Origin: Glandiceps talaboti
Lineage: Eukaryota > Hemichordata > Enteropneusta > Spengelidae
DNA: 64,000 nucleotides
Direction of reading: 5' to 3'
Assembly (NCBI RefSeq): GCF_964340395.1
Contig: NC_135549.1
Location: forward strand, 28,537,595-28,601,594
The translations under genes and the position numbers were made by a program. The notes under the pieces are model-generated. The model was not told the DNA's origin, made no database searches, and worked only from the letters and a program-made list of their open reading frames with translations. Of this stretch, positions 25,391 through 37,264 are shown piece by piece (the first letter of the stretch is position 1; every line of letters begins with the position of its first letter).

Positions 25391-26250
25391 TGTACAACTT
25401 CCGCTACTGAATATGATGAGTCAGATTAAAACACTTCCAAAAGATGGAGAAATAGTTTCCTTTTAAAAAAAAAAAAAATCAAAAGAAATGGATACTTTGA
25501 GCTAAATATTTTAAAGTATTTGTAAGGCTGTCTCATCATTTTCATAATGAAATAAATTGTTACATGGTTTGTTTGAAGACGTACTAAATACACATCCTAT
25601 ACATCGAGAGTGGTAAAAATACAATACGCAGTATATATACTAGTATATTCTTTGTCACCCATTCAGGTGTGTTGATGCCGCCGATGTCGTTATAGCCTCG
25701 ATCGTTATCGTTTCACTACGGCAAGATCTAACTAAACAGCTCGTTAATTTTCGTCATGTACGTGACCGTAATAGATTAATACATCAGGAGTGACATTAAC
25801 CACGCATAGAAGATTTAATTGTCCAATATTCATTTTCCTGAACATCTTCAGCGCCGGACATTATTAACACTTTACATTATTACTTTTCAGTGAAAACCAT
25901 GTTTTTTAAAAAAAAAAGTTTATTATAAAACTGGGGAGTCTTTACAAATTTAAATCTTTGAGTCTCTAAATCCACCGAGTCAGATTCGCTTTTACAGTCT
26001 CATAACCAGATCAGGAAACGTACAAAACACGGATATCACCGTTGTTACCTTCCGTAAGGGAGGTTATATGTTAAGTGATGTGTGTGTGTCCGTCTCTGTG
26101 TGTGTGTGTGCCTATCTGTGTCATTGTTTTCTCAAAAATGATCTGACTCAATTCAAATGCACTTTATTTGCTACACATATTCTTTAGGGTAATGGCTAGA
26201 GCTGGTTAGATTCTGGTAAACATTCTATGAACATTAATGAGGTAATTGCA
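25391..26250. other. intergenic and repeat-like DNA, no gene seen
   Basis: At 26044-26130, TTCCGTAAGGGAGGTTATAT followed by a TGTG-rich tract resembles the terminal region of a dispersed element type common in invertebrate genomes; this is family resemblance from memory only. Confidence 0.3.
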
Positions 26251-26406
26251 TAAATAACGATTTTCAGTAATTAGCTGATATCTTAATGCAATTTTGTACA
26301 ATACAACTATGTTAACAATACGCTTGTATCCTCTAAAACTTGTTGATGTAACTAATAATAACCCCAATCTGCATAATGAATGAGTTTCTGTAATTAGCAT
26401 CCATTA

Positions 26407-26866
26407 GAGTCCAAAATACATTGACCATTCCAAATGGTCAATTTCATGGTCATTATATGCACAAAAAAGTGGAAATAGGCTATTTTTCTTCACCACTTTG
26501 TGCATAATATGGGTGATTTTTAAGGTCTGTGGCTGGAAATTCCAGCCAACCACAGAGACCTATGAACCATCTCTGGTTTGTGGCTTGAAATTCCAGCCAA
26601 CCACAGAGAGCTATGAATCAGCGATAGTTCGTGGCTGGAAATTCCAGCCAACATCAGACACTTATGAACCATCTCTGGTTTATGGCTTGAAATTTAAGCC
26701 AACCACAGAGACCTACGAACCATCTCTGGTTTGTGGCTGGAAATTCCAGCCAACATCAGACACTTATGAACCATCTCTGGTGAAAAGGAGAACAAATCTG
26801 TCAAAAACCTATTAACTTTTAAGGTGGGTCATTATGCCTTGGAAAAGGTCAATGTATTTTGGACTC
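26407..26866. mobile_element. element with perfect 20-bp terminal inverted repeats around a 51-bp array
   Basis: GAGTCCAAAATACATTGACC (26407-26426) and its exact reverse complement (26847-26866) enclose 420 bp whose core is the five-unit array at 26528-26782. Confidence 0.75.
26528..26782 (+). repeat. five tandem 51-bp units, in frame as a 17-residue repeat
   Basis: Each unit translates as CGWKFQPTTETYEPSLV or a close variant, and the frame is open through all five (about 105 codons from 26498 to 26815). Every unit also carries a palindromic GGCTGGAAATTCCAGCC core, or a variant of it. Substitutions between units change amino acids as often as not, so protein function is unproven. Confidence 0.75.
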
Positions 26867-27206
26867 AGTTATTATGAATCGATGAACACTTTAAATTCTA
26901 TTTGGTACATACATCAACCATACCAAAATGCAAAATATGTCCTAAAAAGATTGTTGCAGTAGCTTGTAGTTTTAATGAGTCATTTGCATTAATTATTAGT
27001 ATATATCATAAAGTGTTAAAGTGGTCATATCGATGGCAAATGGGATAATTATTTTCATTTTAATGATTAATGAGCCATTTTAATGACTTATTTCCATGAT
27101 TAATGATTGTCAGTAATTAGGCTATATCTTAAGAATGGCATTGTTGTGACCAACAATTAACATGTAAATATTTTAATCTTGCGGAAGGCATTCTGTTTAC
27201 ATACGG

Positions 27207-27481
27207 TTTAATTTAGACTGTCGACAGTCGCTCGCGCCTTTTTTTCCTACGTTTTATCTAAACTTATTAAGTCGTCACCGCGATCCGATTCGGCGCAACA
27301 CTACTACAATCGCATACTGATATCGAGGGCCGAAGGTCCGAGAGATCGAGGGCCGAAGCCCTCGATATCAGTATGTGATTATAGTAGTATTGCGCCGGAT
27401 CGGAGCGCGGCGATGACTTAAGTTTAGATAAAACGTTGGAAAAAAAGGCACGAGCGACTGTGACAGTCTAGGTTTAAAAAT
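27207..27481. mobile_element. long imperfect palindrome (fold-back element)
   Basis: Arms 27207-27330 and 27358-27481 are imperfect reverse complements around a 27-bp loop that repeats GAGGGCCGAAG. Matching blocks include CTGATATCGAGGGC/GCCCTCGATATCAG and TTTTATCTAAACTTA/TAAGTTTAGATAAAA. The right arm ends 13 bp before the start of duplicated segment A. Confidence 0.85.
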
Positions 27482-27732
27482 GTATTTTGTGTATTAAAGA
27501 ATTTCAAAATCTTAATTTACAGTATTTTTCACGTCATAGATTTATTTTTTATTCAACAGTAATCACATGTACAGAAAAAATTGCAAAAATATTGAATCAT
27601 CTGGTATCACCTTTGTGTCTGCCAGTAATAATGCTGTCTGTGGTGATTTCGAGTATCCCTTTGATGGGATGACTCATCAAACGTAGCTAACCGACAGCAA
27701 CCAACATCTGCCATCAACAAGCACTACTACTT

Positions 27733-28092
27733 AGGGTGACCGTATTTTTTCTTCTTCTGTTTCTCATTACCCGACAGACCAGCTCCAACATCAGAATAAC
27801 GTGGGTTTTTTTTTAATTTTCACCCACCACTAATATTTTGCGGAACAGCGCCCTCAGGTGTCTGACCTGTCGACGTCATCTACAGTCATGGCGGCGCCGA
27901 CGACGACGTAGCTTGTTCACGACAGAGCATGTCTTTCGAGATAGAGATAAACGTACTTAAAATTTCGTTTAAAGTTGTGCTAAAACATGCAGAGAGAGAA
28001 ATATGAAAAAGATGTGGGTTTTTAACTTTTTTGAAATCGAAAAATGAAAATTGAAAAAATGGAAAAGTGGAACCGAAAAAATAGGGTCACCC
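27733..28092. mobile_element. TIR element in copy A, about 360 bp
   Basis: AGGGTGACCGTATTTTTTC at the left and the complement of GAAAAAATAGGGTCACCC at the right form terminal inverted repeats with few mismatches. The interior holds a CG-rich patch (GGCGGCGCCGACGACGACG). It is non-coding and is repeated in copy B at 40624-40983. Confidence 0.65.
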
Positions 28093-28302
28093 ATACAGAC
28101 TAATGTCGTCTTATCTCACAACCCTTCTTGTTTGTCTCGTAATAGTATATCTCAATACAGAATATTTCATGAATTTGTAATGACGGGAATACCATATAAG
28201 CCGCTAGGCAAATCTATAAGATTTCATTCTACGAAATCCGATTTCGGTAAAAAATGAGTTAAAATATGAATATATTACAACAACATTATGGTTCAGCCAA
28301 AT

Positions 28303-28334
28303 GTTATTGTTGTTGTTGTTGATGATGATGATGA

Positions 28335-28376
<42 letters not shown>

Positions 28377-28390
28377 GTTTGTTTGTTTGT
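28303..28390. repeat. (TTG)n/(GAT)n microsatellite (copy A)
   Basis: TTG units flank a short GAT block. The same tract lies at 41194-41281 in copy B. Poly-Asn and poly-Val frames are artefacts. Confidence 0.9.
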
Positions 28391-28392
28391 AT

Positions 28393-31300
28393 CTTACATT
28401 TCATCCAATATGGTGGATTTGTCAACGTGGTCCTTCATCTACCATGATGGTTTATCCACTTAGCGCAACCGTGTTTGATATTGAAATGATATCAATTTAC
28501 ACAAATTAATACAAGAAGGCGCAGGTAATATCCATGATTATGCTCGCTCTCTGTCAGACCATTCAGAAAATAGTTTTTTTTTAAAGTATGGCGTAAAAAT
28601 ATGGTAACGCACACCAAGTCATCAATATTATTTTTTTTAACCCCTTCACATTTATTATTTTTGATATCTGTATTCTCTTCTTTTTGTTAATCTCTAGTAA
28701 ATCGAGTATTTTTTCTGGTAAAAAGACACGTATGATCCTTGAAAAATCGGAGTCTGACGCCAAACTAGGCTACGATAATACGTCGCGTTGATCAGCGCTG
28801 TTAGGCTTCTAAAATCACGTGTTATCTCACAGGGTGACATGCTGGGGGGGGGGGAACTGTGTATAGAATGGTATACGGGATTCCTCTGAGACTTCCAAAC
28901 CCAAACTGCTCTCTCATACCAAAAATAAAATAAAAATGTCTCTCTTATGCCATCTGTATCTGTATCTCACAACATAGATACTATGGACTGCTTTGAATTG
29001 TCCCATTTGCAAGAACAGGACGCATAGTGGTAATATAGTGACGTTTTCATCTTATTACAGCCAATGGTACTAAATATAATGTACTTTCAAAGTAAGTGCC
29101 ACAATAAGACATCAAAACACGACATTGTCAACGAAAGCTGACACAGACATGGTTTGTATTAAATAATTACTTTTATCAACAATTTGTAGTACTGATGGGA
29201 TACCTTACTTTGCTGATATCTATACTATTTGTCATACCTTGTGAGCACAAAAGCACCCATTTCTAGAGGACCTCTCCCCGTATGGTCGTCTATGAGTTGC
29301 CCCCCCCCCCCCCACCAGCCGCCACCATCGTGGCATTACATTTCGAATCTTACAGACAAGCTCGAAACCATTTTAACTACATTTTTACATTTTATAGTCT
29401 GGCTTGAATAAAAAAATACCCGCAATAACATTGCTACATTTTAATGTTTGGCTAAACAAAAATCACATTGCTACACTTATTTGAGTAAAATTGTAACAAA
29501 GTTACATTTTGATCTACTGACATGCCTGAAAAAAAGAAAAAAAAGAATACGCTGTTACGATGTGTATGATTTGGCGACAGTCTGCTAAGATAAATGGAGC
29601 TGACGCAAAGAAAATGTCGCAACAATGTCACATGATATCATAGCGTTGTCTAGTATTTGTAACAATATCTAGTTCATTGTATTTTGTTGCGTCGAGCAGA
29701 CGACATTTCGTTTCAAATTACCCGATTTTCATTACAAATGGAACAATTTATGTTCATTGATATTTATCAACGTTCTTGTTATACAACGGTACGACAGAAT
29801 GGTATTCTCTTTAATTGGAGGAAAAGAAGAAACATTATAATGACGAACAAACATGTCCCTCGAGATTATTTTAAAATTCTAAAATGGCGGTGTATCATAT
29901 CGTATGTGTAATATTTACCTTATTGTTACTATTGACGCATTTAGTAATTGTTGACGACAGTCAATGTTGACGTCAAATATGTGTTCAAATTACCATTTGA
30001 TATGTTTTGATTATATTTGATTACAAAATAACTACGTAATAATGACGCCATATGAGTCTTTATCTATTCCCAATTCCTTTAATGCCAATGTCGTATTTTT
30101 AGTCATTAAAACCAAAATAACAAAAACATATTTTATAAGTTTTTTTAGTCCACAGTAGTTAACAAGAAAACATATTAAAAACATCGTATTATCTTCCTGC
30201 AGCTGAGTTGTCCCCCCCCCCCCCAGACATTTGATAGTACATCTATGCTAAATTGTGTCTTCATAATCGTTTATATATACTACTGGGATACCAGGTTTGT
30301 GTTTTAATGATAGTAAATGATTATTAAATATGCTTGGATGAGTGCATCATAACATCATACCTAAATGGTCTTTCCAAAAACACTAAAGAACGTTACAATA
30401 AAATGACAGGCAGTCTAATTACGCTTTTTCGACATGAGGAGGTTATAACAAATAAATCTTGTCACGCGAAAAACACATTCATTTTCACTAATGACAAAAG
30501 CAAACACAGTGGCAAAATAAAATGTATGGGTTAGTACTGTAAACCCTTATTCACCGTCGAGAAACAATCTTTGAACATATGTTAACCTTAAACTTGGCCT
30601 TTATGCATCTCACGCAGTAATAACCCCCCCCCCCACCCTCACCGGACGCATAAACTCAACTTATGCCCTAAGGTGTTAAACAGAGTGTCGACATCAGGGT
30701 AGTAGACATGTATTTAAACACGAAATTCTAACTCTGACATTAGATGGACTGCCAAATATATGAATATGAAATAAATATGGAATTTATGAATGTGAAATAA
30801 ATCGTGGATATATTAAAGATATTGTCAGCGAAAGAAAGACATCAATCAATTAATGAGACGATATATTATCCTATTTTCTCACGGCTATTTTGTCGAATGG
30901 AAGTCGTCTGTTGCCCGGTGATTGCAATTCGTCGGTTTACTATCTAGTTATGAATATTTTTTAAATAAGTAATGACACCATGTATTATTCTAAAGTTATG
31001 AATACCAATGTTTCACAATATATCATTAACCTTACGTTTGGACTGAAGACAAAAAAAAAAGTTATGTACAGAAGGTATCAAGCCAGTTGATGCATTCATG
31101 TTGTCGTATCCTGTGCCGTCTTTCTCTAAAACGTGTTTCCTGATTTTAACTTGAGAACTTCCGATCGCAAATTTACATTCTGAAAGAGGTCCGTGTACGT
31201 CGATATTTGTATGATAACGTTCCGTTTATGCATAGACAGTGGGTCTCCCTCCATTGTCTATGGTTTATGTTAATACTGTAACATTGTACAACTCTGTGTA

Positions 31301-32300
31301 ATATCATAAAGTCTGTGTTATATAGGGCTATTTCGAGTTTTGGGAGTGAAGGTGAACTTAGAAATCGGGCCACTTGAAACCGAACGCCGCCTTGCCAGAC
31401 AGACATTTTACTAACATTATTACATTGTATTGTCTTTGAATTTGGCGACTAAAATTTTGTTAACATTGCTACACTTTATATATTCGTCGTGATAATGAAA
31501 CATAATAAAATATAACATTTGCATAAAAATGCATCGGAAAGCTTTCCACGTGCACTCATAAAAAGAGGTGAATAAAATTGAAAACTAAAGATTGGAAAGA
31601 AAACAACAATTGAATAAAACATGGAAAGAAAATGCATGTGGAATGTAAAAGCGAGAGATACAATTAACGTAACACATTAGACGATTTAAAACACTCACTG
31701 ATGGTAAAAACAAACAAACGCAGAGACAAATTATATCATGAAACTAAAACAAATGGTGAAAGATCCTAGGATCCTAAAATGCGAATCGCAGATGAATAAG
31801 AGCTCTTTCTAGAGATTACCCAAATTGCTACGTTTTCTGAACGTGGGCTACCTTATGTAATTTGCATCCATAAAAGGATAAAACTGTAACAAGTGTACAT
31901 TCATTCATTTTTTTAACGCCGGACGTTAATATGTAGCAATACTAGTAAGGTTTTAGTCAAGGTTGACGATAAAATGTAGCAATATAAATACATTGTACTT
32001 GTAAGAATTTTGTCGATCCAGACGACGTCCTGTTCTAGGGTAACTGGTTTCTATGGTTACATCAGTTCAAACCAATACGTGACTATTTCAAGGTTTTATT
32101 TGCTCGTTTAATTTTATTTACTGACACTTTCATTCTGACGTGAAGAATTGTTAAAAGGTCATCAAAGAAATACATTGTTTTAAATGATAAATATTGATAT
32201 CAATTGTCTACAATGATAACGTTCAATGGAGGGTCTTTAGATTATGTTTTAATCAGATAACCGTTATTCTAAATTATTCATCGCGTTACTAGGCATGCGC
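28393..32300. other. copy A interior, no gene seen
   Basis: AT-rich sequence with C- and G-homopolymer runs (28846, 29300, 30212, 30625) and several isolated matches to ATTGCTACATTTT, the unit of the 19.1-kb minisatellite (29431, 31458 and, inverted, 31931 and 31972). The same sequence fills 41284-45190 in copy B. Confidence 0.45.
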
Positions 32301-32311
32301 ACTTACATAAT

Positions 32312-32592
32312 AATAAAACTATAATATAATATAATATAATATAATATAATATAATATAATATAATGTAATGTAATGTAATGTAATATAATACAATATGAT
32401 ACAATATGATACAATACGATACAATACAATACAATACAATACAATACAATACAATACAATACAATACAATACAATACAATACAATACAATACAATACGAT
32501 ACAATACAATACAATACGATACAATACAATACAATACAATACAATACGATACGATACAATACGATACAATACGATACGATACAATACGATAC
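32312..32592. repeat. (ATAAT)n/(ATACA)n pentanucleotide array (copy A)
   Basis: ATAAT units, then GTAAT, then about 40 ACAAT units with scattered ACGAT variants. The copy-B equivalent at 45211-45479 is shorter by two to three units. Open frames across it are artefacts. Confidence 0.95.
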
Positions 32593-33168
32593 GTAGGAAC
32601 GACACACCCAGAATGGGATTTACGGTTGACGAATTCACGTAGTTAAGATTTTGGGTAAAGGGTAGTTATCAGCTGGCTCAGATTTTCGAAGGGACGTACC
32701 TGCTATCTGAATTGTCAAAACGCTCATAAATTATTTCATAGTGTTTCACTAGATATTCATACGCGTATATCTTTGTTTTGCTATCGCGTCAGACTGTGAA
32801 AGTGTGGTTTAAATCCTCACACAAGAAAAACAATGAAAACTACAAACAAACTTTAATGAATGTTGTTCGAAACGGCAATCAACAATTGCAGTGAATAACA
32901 TAGGGGCTTCTACTCTGTTCTACTCCGTACAATGTGCATCACTTGCGCTGCTTTGAGCGTTTGGTTCATCGATTTCAAATAATACAGCCTTAAAATCATC
33001 GATAAAGAGTCTATAATTCGAAACGTCTGTCTTAATCTTTACTTCAGGGACAGTTTTGACATATTAAGACTTCCGAATAGTTACAATATATTATGGGAAG
33101 CGAATACAGGTGCATCCTATGGGATCCCCAGCTAGGATATCTACGGCGCCTCATCAAAACATGATGTC

Positions 33169-33269
<101 letters not shown>

Positions 33270-33730
33270 TTTTGAATATGTAACTTCTTTTTTCGATTTA
33301 GCATACGAACTTCGTCGACGCGTACGGCCTTTACGAATAGAATTGATAAGGCGGCTAATACCTGTAAAGCGTACGGTAATCCTATTCCATAGATGTCAAC
33401 GAAATTCCAAATCGTGGAATCGAGATAAGCTGGTACAAATCAGACACGTTATTACTATATCAATTATTAATGAGTATACAGGTAATGCCAGGTATATATA
33501 TGATTTATAGACACACACAAAGGAGGCTATCATTGTGAAAAGTTCACGTCTTCTAAGTTAACAATAAAGTGTATATTTTTGGATATTTCACGAGATGAAA
33601 GATGTACTGGTATATTGAGAACGAATTAAGAGTCACATTTCTCGTAAATTAAAAGCCAAACCGCCAACATTAATCGTGTTGTTTACGAGCGTCCATTCGG
33701 TTTCCATCCTAACATGACGACTGTTCACTA

Positions 33731-33842
33731 TATTACATTACATTACATTACCACATTGCATTACGTTACATTACCTCAGTACGTTACATTACATTACATT
33801 ACATTACATTACCATATTCCATTACATTGCATCACATTACAG
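33731..33842. repeat. (CATTA)n degenerate pentanucleotide repeat (copy A)
   Basis: CATTA units interrupted by CCACA, CGTTA and CCTCAGTA variants. Repeated at 46618-46729 in copy B. Confidence 0.85.
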
Positions 33843-34275
33843 CAAAATTCAGGACTGTGGCCGAAGACTAATATGTTATTATTTCAACATATTTTATACA
33901 GCGCTTGGTGATGTCATTGCAACAACAAAGTCTTAGCGTCTGTATTTCACAAACGAATGGAATTATATTCTGTATTTGATGCACAATCCACAGTTGATAC
34001 ATTTTTAAAAGTAAAATATGTGGATATTTTAGGTTAGCCATGAATGGAGGATAAGGATATAATACTGCTAGTAGTAACAATGCGGAAAGGAATATATTTA
34101 TCATATCATTATATGTGTGAAGAGGCCCTTTTCAGCTTTGCAATTGTAACATTTGTATTACCGATGACATATTCATGATTTTAGTAAAATTTCAGGGTAT
34201 GTGAACTTCACTCAGGGTAATGAAAAGAGGCCACACGAGTCCTACTATGTCGACTTCAGAAAACATGTACAGAGA

Positions 34276-34530
<255 letters not shown>

Positions 34531-34533
<3 letters not shown>

Positions 34534-34715
34534 AAGTCAGTGGTAAGATTTGTCCGTAGTACAGTGCTCGATACGTCTGCACGCAGAGCGGAGTATATGT
34601 TGAGGGTAGAAGAAAATCAAGTCGGGTTTTTCGTCTCTACAAGCCTGTTTCGTGAGTAAATCACTCGTCAGGAGATGTTGATGTACATCAACATCTCTGC
34701 GGTATAGAGCACTGT
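34531..34715 (-). mobile_element. (AT)n-associated hammerhead element (copy A)
   Basis: About 185 bp abutting a long (AT)n tract. ACAGTGCTC at 34561-34569 and GAGCACTGT at 34707-34715 are perfect 9-bp inverted repeats. A 26-bp perfect palindrome (GAGATGTTGATG then TACATCAACATCTC) at 34672-34697 lies beside the minus-strand ribozyme. It contains no protein-coding sequence. A truncated relative is at 5018-5140. Confidence 0.75.
34634..34675 (-). ncRNA. type-I hammerhead ribozyme (copy A)
   Basis: Read on the minus strand: stem I 3' strand UCUC, core CUGACGA (34671-34665; position 7 of the core is variable), stem II GUGA-UUUAC-UCAC (four pairs), GAAA (34651-34648), stem III ACA-GGCU-UGU, cleavage after UA at 34638, then stem I 5' strand GAGA. 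All invariant core residues are present. Confidence 0.75.
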
Positions 34716-35691
34716 CTTAGCAGATTGATCAAACGTAACATTTGCTGCCATTTGACAAAAAATGTCTGCAATGCAGAATTGATAGACTACGATTAGATAC
34801 GTTAAATCTCACGACTTGGTCTATCAACCAACTTTTTGTTTTGCATTTTGTGACTATACTACAATATATTCACATCGGAAGATATAAACAAACCGTAATC
34901 TGGCATTTATCTGTTGCAAAGCCAAAACGCCATCTACTTCTCCCAGAAGGACAATTCCCTGAAGAAAACAAGTAGTAGTATACCCTTTCCATCACTGCCA
35001 TAATCCTACCATCGACGCCACACTACACACTGTCGGTTAATCCCCATAAGGAGTATACAATGCGAACCATCGACTACAGTCATGAAATCACACTCTGTAG
35101 ATGTCAAGACTTGTCATTTTTTAGTCAGTGAGGTTATCCATCAATGCGTCGAATGTTCTACATTTCTTTTTGATACGGTAGTCATGGTAACGATGGTGAG
35201 ACTGATATTTGCCACTGGTATGTATGTTCGCAGCAATTTCAAATTCAATCTCTGTATGACTGTTCGATGTAAGGGTCTAAATTAAGTGCTACATCCAAAG
35301 GGTAAACAAATCTTTATTTACAATGATAACTATCGGTCTGTACGTCGTAGCAAATCTGTTGCTGTTTCATCAATTGTGGCGGGAAAAAGTCTCAAAATAA
35401 ATGCAACAAAATATATAATCACAATTATCTAGGGAAGTGATCGGTACTCACAACATATGAACGAATTAGAGCGATTACAGTTTGAGGGAAAATAATAGGA
35501 GAATTTGGCATTACGCCATATCACATCGATCTGGGTCTGTTTTGATCGCCTGGTGATCAACATTCCGTAAATTTACAGTCTGTTGACTAGTCTAGACTAG
35601 TTCATGATTGATGTTTATTTGAATTGTTTACACATGGACATCAAGCCAGTGTTCGTAGTACCATCAACACCTAGAGGTCAGGTGATTGACC

Positions 35692-35880
35692 AATCTGATT
35701 AAAATCTCAGTGATGGGGTGAAGGCGGCTAAATGTCTTTATTCACCTCTATGTCCATCGTTTTGTGTCGTTTGTTCGAAGGCGGCGATCACCCAGAAGAA
35801 AACAAATGACACAAAACTATGGAAATAGAGGTAAATAAAGGCATCTAGCCGCTTTCACCACATCAGATTTTAATCCGATC
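35692..35880. mobile_element. palindromic MITE (copy A) flanked by 11-bp direct repeats
   Basis: The two halves are inverted copies: the left has CTGATTAAAATCT and GGGTGAAGGCGGCTAAATG, and the right, complemented, has CGGATTAAAATCTG and GGTGAAAGCGGCTAGATG. GGTGATTGACC stands immediately outside both ends (35681-35691 and 35881-35891), which looks like a target-site duplication. The copy-B equivalent is 48575-48763. Confidence 0.75.
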
Positions 35881-36056
35881 GGTGATTGACCTAATTAGAA
35901 GGATTCGACTATTTACAGAAAGTGTTTTGTGTATTTTTCAATAGCTAATATTAGAAAATATAACGAAAGTACTGCAATTGAGGCTTCAATCAATCCACAG
36001 AATGGGTTTCTTCCAAATCCTGTTTTATTGACTGTGTACATGTTCATAGGGTTGTG

Positions 36057-36164
<108 letters not shown>

Positions 36165-37264
36165 GGGCTCAGTGACAGTGTTATTGATTACGTGTAGCGC
36201 AAGACTAAGCTGCAACACACAGATGGCCTCATTCATTACGTCGATATGAATTTCCTCCATAATTGCACATCTGTGATGATATCATAAAATTTATGCCGGA
36301 TTTTGAACATTTATCTCTACATAATCAAATAAGAGGCTTGTTTTGAAACACAGATTATTACATTAATTGTTTCGTGCCTGGGTCCCCGGACAACAACACA
36401 TATTCGTGATAACGGACTTAAACAACACGAACGAAAGTGCTATTGTATAATAACTAGCGTGTCACACTCTCTCCGCCAAATCAATGAATACTGAATTGTC
36501 AATTATCTCTGGTAAGGTCATCCGTGGCGAGCAATCAATAATAGTGATAGAACGAGACACTTTTTACATCGAATTTCCTGCATTAGTCAACCTAGTATAA
36601 TATATATTCACCAGCCTTGTTTATGTACAGTGCTTCCAGGCTTTTTAGATAAACGCATACAAACACGAGTTAGAAAATGTTGGGTTTTTTGTGTTTTTTA
36701 TCAAATGCCAGCTGTATAGATAATTCATGAAGGACAAAATGAATTATTGAATAGGTGAAATCAATAATAATAATAATAATGATATTTTTATTTCACTTGC
36801 GTTATACTAACCCAACTGAAGATGTTTCATATTCCTGGGTATAATATTATCTCACCTATTCGGTTTAATATGTGTTTTGCCACATTTCAAAAAATTGCAT
36901 TATACGGCCCATGTTGTTTCGCGCCAAAACACAACTAAAGTCTCACGACATATTCCATCACCTACATCCATTTTAATCATGATTGTTGACAACCGTTTCC
37001 TGTCACTCGCCCATAAACCTTTCCGTATAATAAGAGTTGTTCTATTAATGTTTATCTCACACGAATCCGAAATAGCATAAATGACCACAAGCGAATAATT
37101 ACCTGTGGTTGAATAACGCATACAGCCAGCAGTTTCAAAGGTTAAGTACGCCGAATTCCGTCGCGCATACGTTTGTGCGCAATAAAACCCCCTAGACTGA
37201 CGAAAATATACGTGTGCGTCGGCCATTTTTTAGTTCTGCAGACGATCAATCGACGGTAACTAAG

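Larger units (their letters stand above)
26256..27180. repeat. outer direct-repeat segments flanking the 51-bp array element
   Basis: CAGTAATTAGCTGATATCTTAA near 26268 recurs as CAGTAATTAGGCTATATCTTAA near 27110, in the same orientation about 845 bp away. Each is preceded by TAATGATT-type sequence. They bracket the inverted-repeat element at 26407-26866 and may be part of a larger composite element. Confidence 0.5.

Noticed and set aside
28051-28257. 68-codon plus-strand frame in both duplicated segments
   Set aside because: It overlaps the right end of a TIR element and has no recognisable domain; its conservation between copies is only the recent duplication.
32278-32642. Tyr-Cys-Ile-Val repeat proteins
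   Set aside because: They are translations of the ATACA/ATAAT pentanucleotide array.
32782-32826. tRNA-like fragment (GTGTGGTTTAAATCCTCACAC resembles a T arm)
   Set aside because: No acceptor stem or proper D arm could be folded around it, and the anticodon stem overlaps the T stem; at best a decayed tRNA-derived repeat.
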